NCBI GenBank assembly: GCA_029973955.1
Contig: JARKQJ010000145.1
Span: 1 to 64,000 of the forward strand
DNA from: Paludibaculum sp.
Lineage (GTDB): Bacteria; Acidobacteriota; Terriglobia; Bryobacterales; Bryobacteraceae
Direction of reading: 5' to 3'
Length of the DNA: 64,000 nucleotides
The notes below the pieces were generated by a model. That model saw only the letters and a program-made list of their open reading frames with translations. It did no database searches and was not told the origin of the DNA. This document shows, in pieces, positions 1 to 8,142 of the stretch; position 1 is the stretch's first letter, and each line of letters opens with the position of its first letter. The position numbers and the translations under genes were made by a program.

Positions 1-204
1 GTTGGCCCGCAGCTTGGCCCGCCTCAGGCGCGCCTGAAACGCCTCATTCTGCCGCCAGCTGAACTGCCGGTCCACCAGCAGGGCCAGCCGCTCTTCGAAG
101 CTCAGCTCGCCGGCCTGCCCGCTTTGGGCCAGTTCCCTCCAGGCTTGCGCCATCCCGTGCAGCCGCATGGCTTCCAGTTTGTCGAGAGCCGGTTGATGAA
201 GCAT
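1..204 (-). CDS. istB: IstB-like ATP-binding transposition helper, N-terminal part (runs off the window edge)
   Basis: This is the first 68 codons of the ATPase partner of IS21-family transposases, which loads the DDE transposase on target DNA. The ATG at 204 is preceded by AGAGGAG. The N-terminus reads like IstB: MLHQPALDKLEAMRLHGMAQ at residues 1-20, then SFEERLALLVDR around residues 36-47, then an Arg-rich RLRRAKLR stretch at the edge. In IS21 elements istA lies directly upstream and overlaps istB. Here, the 535 bases upstream hold no istA; the frame in line with istB stays open back to position 528 but does not resemble IstA. The gene is therefore probably a leftover of a decayed element or a solo istB. 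The AAA+ domain should lie outside the window, so activity cannot be judged. Confidence 0.88.
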   Translation of the reverse strand, partial: MLHQPALDKLEAMRLHGMAQAWRELAQSGQAGELSFEERLALLVDRQFSWRQNEAFQARLRRAKLRAN

Positions 205-739
205 CGTGGCTCCTCTGACCTGCGTGGATTCGATGAGTAATCCTGTGAAACCGATCAGCCATTCTCCTCGGGAGGCGATCACTTCGGGCGGCGGAATGCG
301 GTCTGCCGTGATCGCGCGGAGAGAACTCGCCCTCTCCAATGCCGGGTAATTCCCCTCGACCTTGCGCCCCTTCTCCCTGGCCCCGTGTTTGACGAGATTC
401 CACGGGATCCCGGCGTTATCTGGTTCATGCGCGTGGATGGCGGCACCATCGCCTGGCCGAATGGAGCCGGCCTCTGCCCCGGCGTTCTCATCTGGGGAGG
501 TCTGCCGCTCGCAGAGTCCGCCGTCCGGTCAAACCCGCCGGGAACAATTGCGGTCTGAAGAGCAGCCCTACCAGTTCTGCGCCGCCCGCACCATCGCCCG
601 GATGTTCTCCTTTGCACAGGGTGCTCGATGAATGAAAACGGCGGCCGGCGGAGCGGGAGGCGAGCCTGGGGGTGTAGGTAAAACGCGGTCGTGGGGGCGG
701 GGTGGGGTTCACGGAGCGCGTGCGTAAAGTCTGTCTCAC
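205..739. other. Gene-poor stretch between the istB remnant and the CocE-type hydrolase
   Basis: These 535 bases contain no intact gene that I can support. They hold the DUF2442-like fragment (358-558) and otherwise only short or arginine-rich frames typical of high-GC noise. A frame on the minus strand is continuous with istB from 528 down to 204, but it has no recognisable domain. The end nearest the hydrolase gene (559-739) shows no clear hairpin followed by a T-run. Read as a whole, this is a scar left by transposon activity. Confidence 0.5.
358..558 (+). pseudogene. C-terminal fragment of a DUF2442-like protein
   Basis: The + frame that ends at TGA 556-558 contains DLAPLLPGPVFDEI, then MRVDGGTIAWPNGAGLCP and VLIWGGLP. 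This resembles the C-terminal half of DUF2442 proteins, small proteins often found near toxin-antitoxin genes, which typically read VDL...F..L.DP..F..VRVD.GTI.WPNGADL.P..L. The expected N-terminal strands before VDL are missing, and the frame upstream (301-357) does not look like the family. No start codon with a ribosome site is seen. Together with the orphan istB next door, this suggests that an insertion or deletion cut off the 5' half. The function of the family is not settled, and the similarity is judged by eye. Confidence 0.45.
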
Positions 740-2437
740 TCAGGGTTGGCGGGGCTTGATGGTAGGGAGGATCAGACGGGAGGGATAGGAGGGGCCGTGG
801 AGGATGGTCTGGCGGGCGAGGCGCATCTCCTTTTCATCGGCCTGAGGGCGGCCGGTGTTCATGTTGCGGTCGTACTTGGGGAAGTTCGATGAAGTGACTT
901 CCAGGCGGACGCGGTGGCCGGGGAGGAACGTGTTGGCGATGGAGCCGAGGTCGATTTCGATGCGTTCGCGCTGGTTTGGCTGGTAGGAGACGATGCGTTC
1001 GACGCCTTGGCGATAGCGGAGGCGGACCATGCCGTCGCAGAGGATAGTGGCGCGGCCGGAAGGGTCGACATCGACGAGTTTGGCCATGAAGTCGGTGTCG
1101 GGGGCGGAGCTGGCGATGTAGAGAACGGCGTGGACGTGGCCGGCGATCTCCATTTCGCGGTGGAGGGGTGGAGAGGTGTAGACCAGGACGTCGTGGCGGC
1201 CTTCAATGGGGCGCTGGTCGAACGGGCCCCAGGGGGTGACTTTGGCGTTGCAGCAGATGGCGCCGCCGAGGGTGGGGACGGCTTTGCGGGGATTGTATTC
1301 GTAAGAGTCCTGGTCGTCGGTTCTGGGGGCGGACCAGAGGAGGCGGCCGTCGCCGTTGAGGGAGTTGGCGCCCTGGGTGGAGTCGAGCCAGGCGGCGGTG
1401 GGGGAGAGGCCCGGAGGCGGCCAGGTGGGGGATTCCCGCCATTCGTTGGAGCCGAGGACGAAGTAGCGGACTTCGCTTTCGGGTGGGAGAGTGGTGCCTT
1501 TGACGTAGGCGTCGAACCAGTCGATTTCGAGGCGGCGGAGAGGTTGAGCGGCGGTGGGGCCGAAGTGGGCCTGGGGCAGATCCGGGGAGAGATTGTGGCC
1601 CCAGGGGCCGACGATGATGCGGGCAGGGTGTCCGGCAGCGCGGAGAAGGGACCACATTTCGAGATCGGAAGTGGCGTAGACGTCGAACCAGCCGGCGGTG
1701 GAGTGGACGGGGACGCGGATGGAGCCGGCGCGGAGGCGGGTGGAGAGGGATCGCCAATAGTCGTCGTAGGTGGGGTGGTTCATGGCGCCCTGGTAGAAGC
1801 GGAGGGTGCGGCCGGTGGCGAAGCGGTCGGCACGGCGGAGGGGGAGGTAGGTGACGGTCTTCTGGAAGTCTCTGACGGGCGTTTGGGGGGGCTTGAAGTT
1901 TTCGGCGAGCCAGCGGAGGCGGTGGGAGAGGCGGAAGCCGCCGCCGCGGGAGTAGTAGCGGTCGAAATATTCGTCGCCACCGGAGACGGAGGGGGCGATG
2001 GCCTTGAGGGCGGGGTGGCCGGCGAGGGCGGCGCGCCACTGGGCGATGCCGACGTAGGAACCGCCGAACATGGCGACGCGGCCGTCGCACCAGGATTGAG
2101 CGGCGGCCCAGGCGATGGTGTCTTCGCCGTCGTTCCGCTCCTGGAGGAACTGATTGAAGTCGCCCTCGCTGGCATAACGGCCGCGGACGTCCTGGGTGAC
2201 GACGGCGTAGCCGCGGTCGATGAATGCGCGGAGGCCGGGGGTGAGGGTGGCGGCCTTGCCGTAAGGGGTGCGGTTGACGACGACGGGGAAGCGGCCGGTG
2301 GGGGAGGGGCGGAAGATGTTGGTGCTGAGGCGGATGCCGTCGCGCATGTGGACGGGGACGTCGAGGACGATGACGTGGTCTGCGAGCAGGGGGAGGGCAA
2401 GCAGGCAGAGGGCGGCGAGGCGCGCTGGGGCGGGCAT
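740..2437 (-). CDS. CocE/NonD family serine hydrolase (X-Pro dipeptidyl-peptidase S15 type), secreted
   Basis: A 565-residue alpha/beta hydrolase with a beta-sandwich C-terminal domain; the family cleaves esters or amides such as acylated amino acids, cocaine-type esters or X-Pro peptides. A signal peptide covers roughly residues 1-20 (hydrophobic LAALCLLALPLL). The nucleophile elbow GGSYVG puts Ser at about 127. The GWFDVY motif gives Asp about 252 and GPWGHN gives His about 281, which match the CocE triad in order and spacing. The sandwich domain follows from about residue 370, including FMAKLVDVDPSG typical of the family. Its ATG overlaps the TGA of yggS by one base (TGATG), so the two are probably co-translated. 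The natural substrate cannot be told from sequence. GTG/TTG alternatives upstream are less likely because the signal peptide starts at this ATG. Confidence 0.9.
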   Translation of the reverse strand: MPAPARLAALCLLALPLLADHVIVLDVPVHMRDGIRLSTNIFRPSPTGRFPVVVNRTPYGKAATLTPGLRAFIDRGYAVVTQDVRGRYASEGDFNQFLQERNDGEDTIAWAAAQSWCDGRVAMFGGSYVGIAQWRAALAGHPALKAIAPSVSGGDEYFDRYYSRGGGFRLSHRLRWLAENFKPPQTPVRDFQKTVTYLPLRRADRFATGRTLRFYQGAMNHPTYDDYWRSLSTRLRAGSIRVPVHSTAGWFDVYATSDLEMWSLLRAAGHPARIIVGPWGHNLSPDLPQAHFGPTAAQPLRRLEIDWFDAYVKGTTLPPESEVRYFVLGSNEWRESPTWPPPGLSPTAAWLDSTQGANSLNGDGRLLWSAPRTDDQDSYEYNPRKAVPTLGGAICCNAKVTPWGPFDQRPIEGRHDVLVYTSPPLHREMEIAGHVHAVLYIASSAPDTDFMAKLVDVDPSGRATILCDGMVRLRYRQGVERIVSYQPNQRERIEIDLGSIANTFLPGHRVRLEVTSSNFPKYDRNMNTGRPQADEKEMRLARQTILHGPSYPSRLILPTIKPRQP

Positions 2438-3117
2438 CAGAGCAGTCCTTTGCGGGAGCCGAAGAGGGCGGTGCCGACGCGGACGATGGTAGAGCCTTCC
2501 TCGATGGCGACTTCGAGGTCGTGTGACATGCCCATGGAGAGCTGAGGGAGGCGGTGGGTTTCGGCGAGCTGGCGGAGGCGGCGGAAGTAGGGTCGGGAGG
2601 GTTCGGGGTTGTCAGACCAGGGGGGCATGGTCATGAGGCCGGTGAGGGTGAGGTTGGGGCAGGCGTGGATGGCTTCGACGAGGGCGGGGAGGTGGTCGGG
2701 GTCGCAGCCGTGTTTGGCGTCTTCGTGGGAGAGCTTGACCTCGATCATAACTTCGAGGGGGCGGTTGAGGGAGTCGAGGCGGCGGGCGAGTTTCGGGGAG
2801 TCGATGGTCTGGACGACGTCGAAGAGTTCGCCGGCTTTGGTGCTCTTGTTGGACTGGAGGTGGCCGATCAGGTGGAAGCGGGCGCCGGGGAGCGGGCGGG
2901 CCTGGGGGGCCTTGGCTTCGAACTCCTGGACGTAGTTTTCGCCGAACTGGCGGAGGCCGCAGGCGTAGGCGTCGAGGATCGCGGAGACGGGAAAGACCTT
3001 GGTGACGGCGAGAAGAGTGACGGAATCGCGAGGCCGGCCGGCGCGGGCGCAGGCGGAGGCGATGCGGTGTTCGACGGCGGCGATGTTTTCGGCGAGTCCC
3101 TGCGGCACTGACTCCAC
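2437..3117 (-). CDS. yggS: YggS family PLP-binding protein (PLP homeostasis)
   Basis: A 226-residue cytoplasmic protein of the YggS/PROSC (PLPBP) family, fold-type III PLP-binding barrels that buffer pyridoxal phosphate and affect amino-acid and 2-oxo-acid balance; no enzymatic activity is established for the family. The PLP lysine lies in LLAVTKVFP (Lys about 40). FGENYVQE, FHLIGHLQSNK, GLMTMPP, LSMGMSHD and VRVGTALFG follow in the family order. I chose the GTG at 3117 because the family starts a few residues before the first helix, and length then matches the usual 220-235. The frame stays open upstream but becomes low-complexity arginine/histidine-rich. The start sits on the -10-like palindrome 3118-3125, so the transcript may be almost leaderless, or a GTG three codons downstream may be used. 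Confidence 0.92.
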   Translation of the reverse strand: MESVPQGLAENIAAVEHRIASACARAGRPRDSVTLLAVTKVFPVSAILDAYACGLRQFGENYVQEFEAKAPQARPLPGARFHLIGHLQSNKSTKAGELFDVVQTIDSPKLARRLDSLNRPLEVMIEVKLSHEDAKHGCDPDHLPALVEAIHACPNLTLTGLMTMPPWSDNPEPSRPYFRRLRQLAETHRLPQLSMGMSHDLEVAIEEGSTIVRVGTALFGSRKGLL

Positions 3118-3145
3118 ATTATAATGGGACCGGTGCCAGGGTCCC
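3118..3145. promoter_or_regulatory. Probable bidirectional -10 element with an adjacent inverted repeat
   Basis: ATTATAAT at 3118-3125 is a perfect palindrome, so it offers a TATAAT -10 hexamer on both strands, between the divergent yggS and nuclease genes. It is followed by GGGACC (3126-3131) and GGTCCC (3140-3145), a perfect 6-bp inverted repeat with an 8-base loop. No good TTGACA-like -35 is seen at the right distance on either side, so an activator or alternative sigma factor may be involved. Visual evidence only. Confidence 0.4.
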
Positions 3146-3162
3146 GCAAGGCGGCCGGCGCG

Positions 3163-4668
3163 ATGCCCGTTGCGGCGTTGCGTGCTGAAGTGGAGACGTT
3201 TCTCTCGCACTGCCAAGAGCCGGTATTGATCGAGCCTGGGGAAGCTGCGTTTGCGCTGGGGGCGGAGCAGTATGCGCTGACGGAGAAGGGGGAGTGGCTG
3301 TTGCTGGAGGCCTGGGATGAAGCGCGGACGCTGGTGCGGCGGGTAGTGGGCGTGGGCGAGAGGCGGGCCGCGCGGATGGTGCTGGAGGTTGCGAAGTTTG
3401 GAGGGAAGGCGGGGCATGTGACGCTGGCGGACCGGGGGCGGGCACAGGCAGCGCCGGCTTTGGTGCGCGGGTCGAGGGAAGTGCTGCGGGAGTTGTTGAA
3501 GCGGTGGCTGGCGCGTCAATATGCGCGGTGGACGGCGGTGGAAGTGACTTGCGGAGCGGATCTGGAGCATACGTTGTCGCCGGCGTTTGCGCGAGGGTTG
3601 GTGAGATTGGGAGAGAAGCGGCGGGTGGCATTGGCGGCGCCGCGGGGGAGTGGAGATCTGGCTCTGGCGTTTGGGTTGATCTGGCTGGATTATGTGGGAC
3701 GGCGGGAGCGGGCGGCGGTGGAGGGATTAACGCTGTTTCTACCGGAGGGCGAGGAGACGAACACGCTGGCGCGGCTGCCTCATTTGCGGGTGGATGTGGA
3801 GGTGTTCCGGTATGACACGGGTGGAGTGGAAGAGGCGGTGGACCGGGCGGATCGGGGGAACCTGGCGACGCGTGTGGAGCCTTGGTGGGAGCCGCCGCCG
3901 GAGCCGCAGTGCGAGGCGGAGGAGTGGCTGCGGCAGTTGAGCTTGCGTCCGGGTGTGGAGAGAGTGATGGCGCAGCCGGGGGAGGTGAGCCTGCGGGTGC
4001 ATGGGCTAGAGTTTGCGCGGTATGCGGGTGGCGCGTTGCGTTACGGGGTGGACCGGAAGCAGGAGGCAAAGAGCCTGGAGGCGGTGGAGCGGCTGGCGGC
4101 GGAGTTGGCGCGAGTGCGGGATGCGGATGGGCCGGAGCGTGGGCACGCGTGGTTTGGGCGGAATCCGGAGGCGTGGCTGGAGTCGCGGCTGCGGGCGGCG
4201 CCGGAGGCGTTGGATGCGGGGCTGCTGCGGGAGCCGATGTATGGGCAGGTGCCGGCATTCGCGGGGCGGGACCGGGGCGTGCTGGATCTGCTGGGTGTGC
4301 GGAGGGATGGGCGGGTTTGTGTAGTGGAAGTGAAGGCGAGCGAAGACGTGCAGCTGCCGATGCAGGCGCTGGATTACTGGATCCGGGTGGCACATCACCT
4401 GGAGCAGGGTGATTTTGAGAAGAACGGGTACTTCCGGGGCGTGGGGCTGAAGCGGGAGGCGCCGCGGTTGTTGCTGGTGGCGCCGGCGCTGGAGTTCCAC
4501 CCGACGACGGAGGTGCTGCTGGGGTTTGTGGGGCGGCATGTGGAAGTGGAGCGAATCGGCCTTGGCGTAGAATGGCAGTGGACGCTGCGCGTGGTGCTCC
4601 GCGTGGAGGGGGCGCGGCGGCCGGAGTGGAACGGCCGGGACGATTCAGCATGGCAATTGGACTCTTGA
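3163..4668 (+). CDS. Uncharacterised protein with a C-terminal PD-(D/E)XK-like nuclease domain
   Basis: A protein of 501 residues that I do not recognise as a named family. The last third looks like a PD-(D/E)XK (Holliday-resolvase/restriction fold) core: Glu in AWLESRL (about residue 340), Asp in GVLDLLGV (375) and the E-x-K pair in CVVEVKASED (Glu389, Lys391), followed by a helix LPMQALDYW like those in nucleases of this fold. The first 330 residues are alpha/beta and have no motif I can place. I chose the ATG at 3163 because an earlier ATG at 3124 overlaps the TATAAT promoter element. The stop lies 19 bases inside the next gene, so the two are probably co-translated. It could be a DNA repair or defence nuclease, or a non-catalytic DNA binder; cleavage is inferred, not shown. 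Confidence 0.65.
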   Translation: MPVAALRAEVETFLSHCQEPVLIEPGEAAFALGAEQYALTEKGEWLLLEAWDEARTLVRRVVGVGERRAARMVLEVAKFGGKAGHVTLADRGRAQAAPALVRGSREVLRELLKRWLARQYARWTAVEVTCGADLEHTLSPAFARGLVRLGEKRRVALAAPRGSGDLALAFGLIWLDYVGRRERAAVEGLTLFLPEGEETNTLARLPHLRVDVEVFRYDTGGVEEAVDRADRGNLATRVEPWWEPPPEPQCEAEEWLRQLSLRPGVERVMAQPGEVSLRVHGLEFARYAGGALRYGVDRKQEAKSLEAVERLAAELARVRDADGPERGHAWFGRNPEAWLESRLRAAPEALDAGLLREPMYGQVPAFAGRDRGVLDLLGVRRDGRVCVVEVKASEDVQLPMQALDYWIRVAHHLEQGDFEKNGYFRGVGLKREAPRLLLVAPALEFHPTTEVLLGFVGRHVEVERIGLGVEWQWTLRVVLRVEGARRPEWNGRDDSAWQLDS

Positions 4669-5531
4669 ACCAGGTAAAAGGCGCGTTGGCGCAGATCAAC
4701 CCGAGCGAGATTCGGGAACTGGCGGAGCAGCGGGTGCGGATCCTGGTGGACGCATCCAGCAGCGCGGAATACGCCGAGATTGAGGACTATCTGGCGCCGG
4801 CGAACCTCTCGCGGGAGAAGCGGCTGGAACTGGCGCGGGTGCTGATCCGGGCCTGCGATCCGCATGTGGCGGGAAGGTTCCAACTGGTATTCGCAGGGCC
4901 GGACATGGGGATTGAGGAGCCTTGGCGGGAAGGCCACGATGCGTTCCGGTTCAGCCTGGAGCGGCCGGAGCGGCTGGTGCGGCGAGTCCTGGAGGCGCGG
5001 CCGGAGCTGGCGCTGCCGCTGGCGCGGCTGATGCCGCCCTTCCGGCAGGCGGTGGTGAAGAACACGCTGCACAAGATTGCGGGTGAAAATGCGATGTTCA
5101 GCATCATGACGGCGCTGCCGAACGTGGTGCCGGTACTGGGTTCGCTGCCGTGGGTGGTGGGGGAGTTTACGTCGGATACGGCGGTGTTGACGGCGAACCA
5201 GATCAGGATGGCGTTTCTGATGGCGGCGGCGAGCGACCGGCCGGTGGGATTCAGGGAGCAGCGGTCGGAGATTGGATCGATCATCGCGGGCGCGTGGGGC
5301 TGGCGGGCCGGGGCGAGAGAACTGGTGAGCAAGATTCCGTTCGGCGGGGGGATCATCCCTAAGGCGGCGATCGCCTATGCGGGCACGTATGTGGTGGGGT
5401 TGTCGCTGGAGCGGGTGTACCGGGTGGGCTACGGCCTGACGCGGGAGGAGCGGCGCGAGGCCTATGACGAGGCGCTGGCGCGGGGCAAGGAAGTGGCGGC
5501 GGGGCTGCTGAAGAAGGTCAAACGGGCATGA
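4650..5531 (+). CDS. DUF697-like membrane-associated protein
   Basis: A 293-residue protein whose C-terminal half resembles DUF697 (the YcjF / GTPase-associated membrane domain). It has a conserved-looking block TSDTAVLTANQIRMAFLMAA, then AWGWRAGARELVSKIPFGGG and IPKAAIAYAGTYVVG, which in DUF697 form amphipathic or membrane-inserted helices. The N-terminal 120 residues are helical and charged. In known families DUF697 is often attached to, or next to, dynamin-like or Era-like GTPases; no GTPase is seen here, but a nuclease-like gene lies upstream and overlaps this one by 19 bases. Start ATG 4650 was chosen because the frame upstream is only the arginine-rich shadow of the nuclease gene. The stop overlaps the next start (ATGA). 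Function unknown. Confidence 0.65.
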   Translation: MAIGLLNQVKGALAQINPSEIRELAEQRVRILVDASSSAEYAEIEDYLAPANLSREKRLELARVLIRACDPHVAGRFQLVFAGPDMGIEEPWREGHDAFRFSLERPERLVRRVLEARPELALPLARLMPPFRQAVVKNTLHKIAGENAMFSIMTALPNVVPVLGSLPWVVGEFTSDTAVLTANQIRMAFLMAAASDRPVGFREQRSEIGSIIAGAWGWRAGARELVSKIPFGGGIIPKAAIAYAGTYVVGLSLERVYRVGYGLTREERREAYDEALARGKEVAAGLLKKVKRA

Positions 5532-6106
5532 GGTTGGCGCTGATGCTGCTGGCGAGCGTGATGCAGGGCGGAGTGCCCGGGCCATTGGTGGAGGGCAAGG
5601 CGGACAGCGCGGTGCGAGTGGTGATCTACGAGGACCTGCAGTGTCCGGATTGCGCGGTGTTCCGGACGATGCTGGACGAGAAGTTGCTGGCGAAGTATGG
5701 GGCGAAGGTGGCGTTCGAGCATCGGGAATTTCCGCTGGCGAAGCATAGCTGGGCGCGGCGGGCGGCGATTGCGTCGAAGTATCTGCAAGGGTTGAAGGTG
5801 GAGGCGGCGCTGGAATTCCGGCGGGAGACGATGAAGGGGCTGCGGGAGATCCAGGCGGACTCGTTTGAAGAGTGGCTGCGGGGGTACTGCCGGAAACACG
5901 GGCTGGATGGAGAGAAGGCCGTGGCGGCATTGAGCGATGCGGCATTGCAGGCGGCGGTGGAGGCGGATTTTCAGGACGGTGTGGCGCGCGGGATCGCGCG
6001 GACGCCGACGGCGCTGGTGAACGGCGAGCCGTTCATCGAGACGTTTACTGTGGAAGAGATTTCCAAGGGCATTGAAGCGGCCCTGAAGGAGAACGGAATT
6101 CAATGA
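5528..6106 (+). CDS. DsbA-family thioredoxin-fold protein, exported
   Basis: A 192-residue thioredoxin-fold protein of the DsbA/DsbG type that would oxidise or isomerise disulfides in the periplasm. A short hydrophobic N-terminus (MRLALMLLASVMQGG) may serve as a signal or anchor. The active-site CPDC motif is at about residues 39-42 after VVIYEDLQ. A helical insertion follows (residues 75-140), and the cis-proline loop reads RTPTALVNGE around 158-167. The CPDC dipeptide differs from the CPHC of classical DsbA and looks more like the acidobacterial and deltaproteobacterial variants seen near transporters. ATGA overlaps at both ends join it to the DUF697-like and dehydrogenase genes. Its substrate is unknown. 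Confidence 0.85.
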   Translation: MRLALMLLASVMQGGVPGPLVEGKADSAVRVVIYEDLQCPDCAVFRTMLDEKLLAKYGAKVAFEHREFPLAKHSWARRAAIASKYLQGLKVEAALEFRRETMKGLREIQADSFEEWLRGYCRKHGLDGEKAVAALSDAALQAAVEADFQDGVARGIARTPTALVNGEPFIETFTVEEISKGIEAALKENGIQ

Positions 6107-6846
6107 GTCATCAGAAGCCTGTGGCGATTGTGACCGGCGCGTCGCGCGGCATTGGGCGCGGGATCGCGCTGGAACTGGCGAAGACGCACACGGTGGTGGG
6201 TACGTATCGCGGAAGGAAGGATGCCGCGGAGAGCCTGCAGGCGGAGTGCGGGGCGGATATCGTGCAGTGCGATATCGGGAGCGCGGCCGACCGCGAGGCG
6301 CTGATCGGGTTCGTGAAAGAGAAGTACGGCCGGCTGGACCTGCTGGTGAACAACGCGGGGATTGCGCCGCGCGAGCGGAAGGACATTCTGGAAGCGTCGG
6401 AGGAGATCTTCGACGAGGTGCTGGATACGAACCTGAAGGGGCCGTATTTCCTGACGCAGTTGGCGGCGCGGATGATGGTGGAGCAGGGCGCGGGGCGGAT
6501 CGTGTTCGTGACCTCGATCTCGGCTTACACGGCTTCGGTGATGCGCGGCGAGTATTGCGTTTCGAAGGCCGGGCTGAGCATGGCGGTGCAGCTTTGGGCG
6601 GCGCGGCTGGCGGCGCACAATGTGCAGGTGTTCGAAGTGCGGCCGGGGATCATCCAGACGGACATGATTGCGAAGGTGAAGGACGTCTACGAGGAAAAGG
6701 CCAAGAATGGCCTGCTGCCACAGGGGCGCCTGGGGGAGCCGGCAGACGTTGCGAGGCCGATCCGGGCGATTGCCGACGGGCTGGTGGATTACGGCACGGG
6801 AACGGTGATCAATGCGGACGGCGGGTTCCACTTACGGACACTGTGA
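6103..6846 (+). CDS. Short-chain dehydrogenase/reductase, 3-ketoacyl-ACP-reductase-like
   Basis: A 247-residue classical SDR. The cofactor motif TGASRGIG lies at residues 11-18 and NNAG near 83-86. The catalytic tetrad can be read as Asn110, Ser138, Tyr151 and Lys155 (YCVSK). An Arg/Lys-rich loop after beta-2 (GTYRGRKD) suggests NADPH. The length and C-terminal GTVINADGG motif fit the FabG-like group. Because it sits in an ATGA-linked run with non-fatty-acid genes and is followed by a carrier and an old-yellow-enzyme reductase, it may act on a catabolic or xenobiotic hydroxy/oxo compound rather than in fatty acid synthesis. I give no gene name. Confidence 0.9.
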   Translation: MSHQKPVAIVTGASRGIGRGIALELAKTHTVVGTYRGRKDAAESLQAECGADIVQCDIGSAADREALIGFVKEKYGRLDLLVNNAGIAPRERKDILEASEEIFDEVLDTNLKGPYFLTQLAARMMVEQGAGRIVFVTSISAYTASVMRGEYCVSKAGLSMAVQLWAARLAAHNVQVFEVRPGIIQTDMIAKVKDVYEEKAKNGLLPQGRLGEPADVARPIRAIADGLVDYGTGTVINADGGFHLRTL

Positions 6847-6897
6847 TATAACTGGCAGTTCAATCCGGCATATCGCAGGATAGGAGTTTTGGCGCTC

Positions 6898-8133
6898 ATG
6901 ACGAAGAAATTTTACGGTCCGTGGATTGTGTTCGCGGCCTTCATCACGTTTGGTCTTTCGACCGGTATCCCTTACTACAACATCTCGTTCTTCTACGACT
7001 ACATCGCGCGGGATTTCGGTTGGTCGAGGGCAGACATCACGTTGGGCTTTCCGCTGGCGGCGGCGCTGACGCTGTGGATTGGGCCGCTGGTGATCCACCG
7101 GTTCAGCCCGAAGAAACTGATTCTGATCGGGACGGCGCTGACGTGCGTGGCGCTGGTGGGGTTCGGCAAGATGCCCGGAGTGCTGTGGGTGTACTACGGC
7201 TTCTGGGTGGTGTACACGGTGGGCTACTTCCTGGCGGGTCCGCCGCCGCACCAGATCATCGTTTCGCAGTGGTACCGGCGGAGCCGGGGCAAGGCGATGG
7301 CGATCGTGTATGTGGGCGTGGGCCTGATGGGTTCGCTGGGCAGTTACCTGGTGAAGCCGCTGACGGAGACGTTCGGGTATCACACGGCGCTGGTGATTCT
7401 CGGCGGGATGCTGTTCCTGGCGTGGCCGCTGGTGATCTTCGTGCTGAAGGACAAGCCGTCGGACGTGGGGCAGAACCCGGACGGCGACGCGGTGGCGCCG
7501 CAGGAGCAAGCGATCGTTTCGAAGACGTTCCCGGAGTTGATGGCGAGCAAGTCGTTCTGGCTGCTGTTGCTGGGGAGCCTGTGTTCGATCGGCTCGATTG
7601 GCGCAGTAAACTTCCACATGAAGTTCGTGTTCCTGGACCAGGGCTTCACGCAAGGCGCGGACGTGGATGGAGCATGGCGGCTGGCGTCGATTCTGATTCT
7701 GTGGTCGTCGATCGCGGGACGGCTCTCGATTGGGTATTTCGCCGACAAGTTCTCGAAGAAGTGGGTGATGTTCGTGACGTACTTCATCGTGGCGGCGACG
7801 ATTCCGCTGCTGCTGCACGTGCACCCGGGCTCGGACTTCTACCTGTACTCATTCGCGGTGTTGTTCGGCTTTGGGATGGGCGCGGACTACATGATGATTC
7901 CGCTGATGGCGGCGGACCAGTTTGGGGTGAACTCGCTGGCGCGCGCGATGGCGGTGATCCTGCCGGTGAACACGATTGGCCAGACTTGGTTCCCGTACCT
8001 GGTGGCGCATCTGCAGAAGAGCATGGAAGGCGGCTACAACGGCGCGCTGATGGTGGTGCTGGCCGTGGCGTTGCTGGGTGCGCTATCGATCGGCTTGCTG
8101 CCGGGACACAAGCCCGGTGGCGAGCGACAATAG
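6898..8133 (+). CDS. Major facilitator superfamily transporter, oxalate/formate-antiporter-like
   Basis: A 411-residue inner-membrane protein with about 12 predicted helices. The pattern PWIVFAAFITFGLSTG near the N-terminus, SQWYRRSRGKAMAIVYVG in the middle of the first half, and the central hydrophilic loop (about residues 190-210) fit the OFA / monocarboxylate-type MFS group. AGGAG at 6881-6885 lies 11 bases before the ATG at 6898; a TTG at 6889 is too close to that ribosome site. The gene lies 9 bases before the old-yellow-enzyme gene, so the two probably form an operon for uptake and reduction of an organic acid or enone. The substrate is not readable from sequence. Confidence 0.85.
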   Translation: MTKKFYGPWIVFAAFITFGLSTGIPYYNISFFYDYIARDFGWSRADITLGFPLAAALTLWIGPLVIHRFSPKKLILIGTALTCVALVGFGKMPGVLWVYYGFWVVYTVGYFLAGPPPHQIIVSQWYRRSRGKAMAIVYVGVGLMGSLGSYLVKPLTETFGYHTALVILGGMLFLAWPLVIFVLKDKPSDVGQNPDGDAVAPQEQAIVSKTFPELMASKSFWLLLLGSLCSIGSIGAVNFHMKFVFLDQGFTQGADVDGAWRLASILILWSSIAGRLSIGYFADKFSKKWVMFVTYFIVAATIPLLLHVHPGSDFYLYSFAVLFGFGMGADYMMIPLMAADQFGVNSLARAMAVILPVNTIGQTWFPYLVAHLQKSMEGGYNGALMVVLAVALLGALSIGLLPGHKPGGERQ

Positions 8134-8142
8134 AAGTCTGGG

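Noticed and set aside
233..349. 38-codon plus-strand frame in the transposon scar (MSNPVKPISHSPREA...)
   Set aside because: Short, no ribosome site, no recognisable domain; not convincing as a gene.
914..2545. Long plus-strand open frame (over 500 codons) antisense to the CocE-type hydrolase
   Set aside because: Gly/Val/Asp/Glu-rich composition with no domain, the usual shadow of a GC-rich gene on the opposite strand. The same applies to long frames at 15511-17667, 21275-22798, 22989-24773, 43826-45304 (minus) and 46593-48407 (minus).
2437..3570. Long version of yggS starting near 3570
   Set aside because: The upstream part is low-complexity Arg/His/Pro-rich and overlaps the divergent nuclease gene; family length fits the 3117 start.
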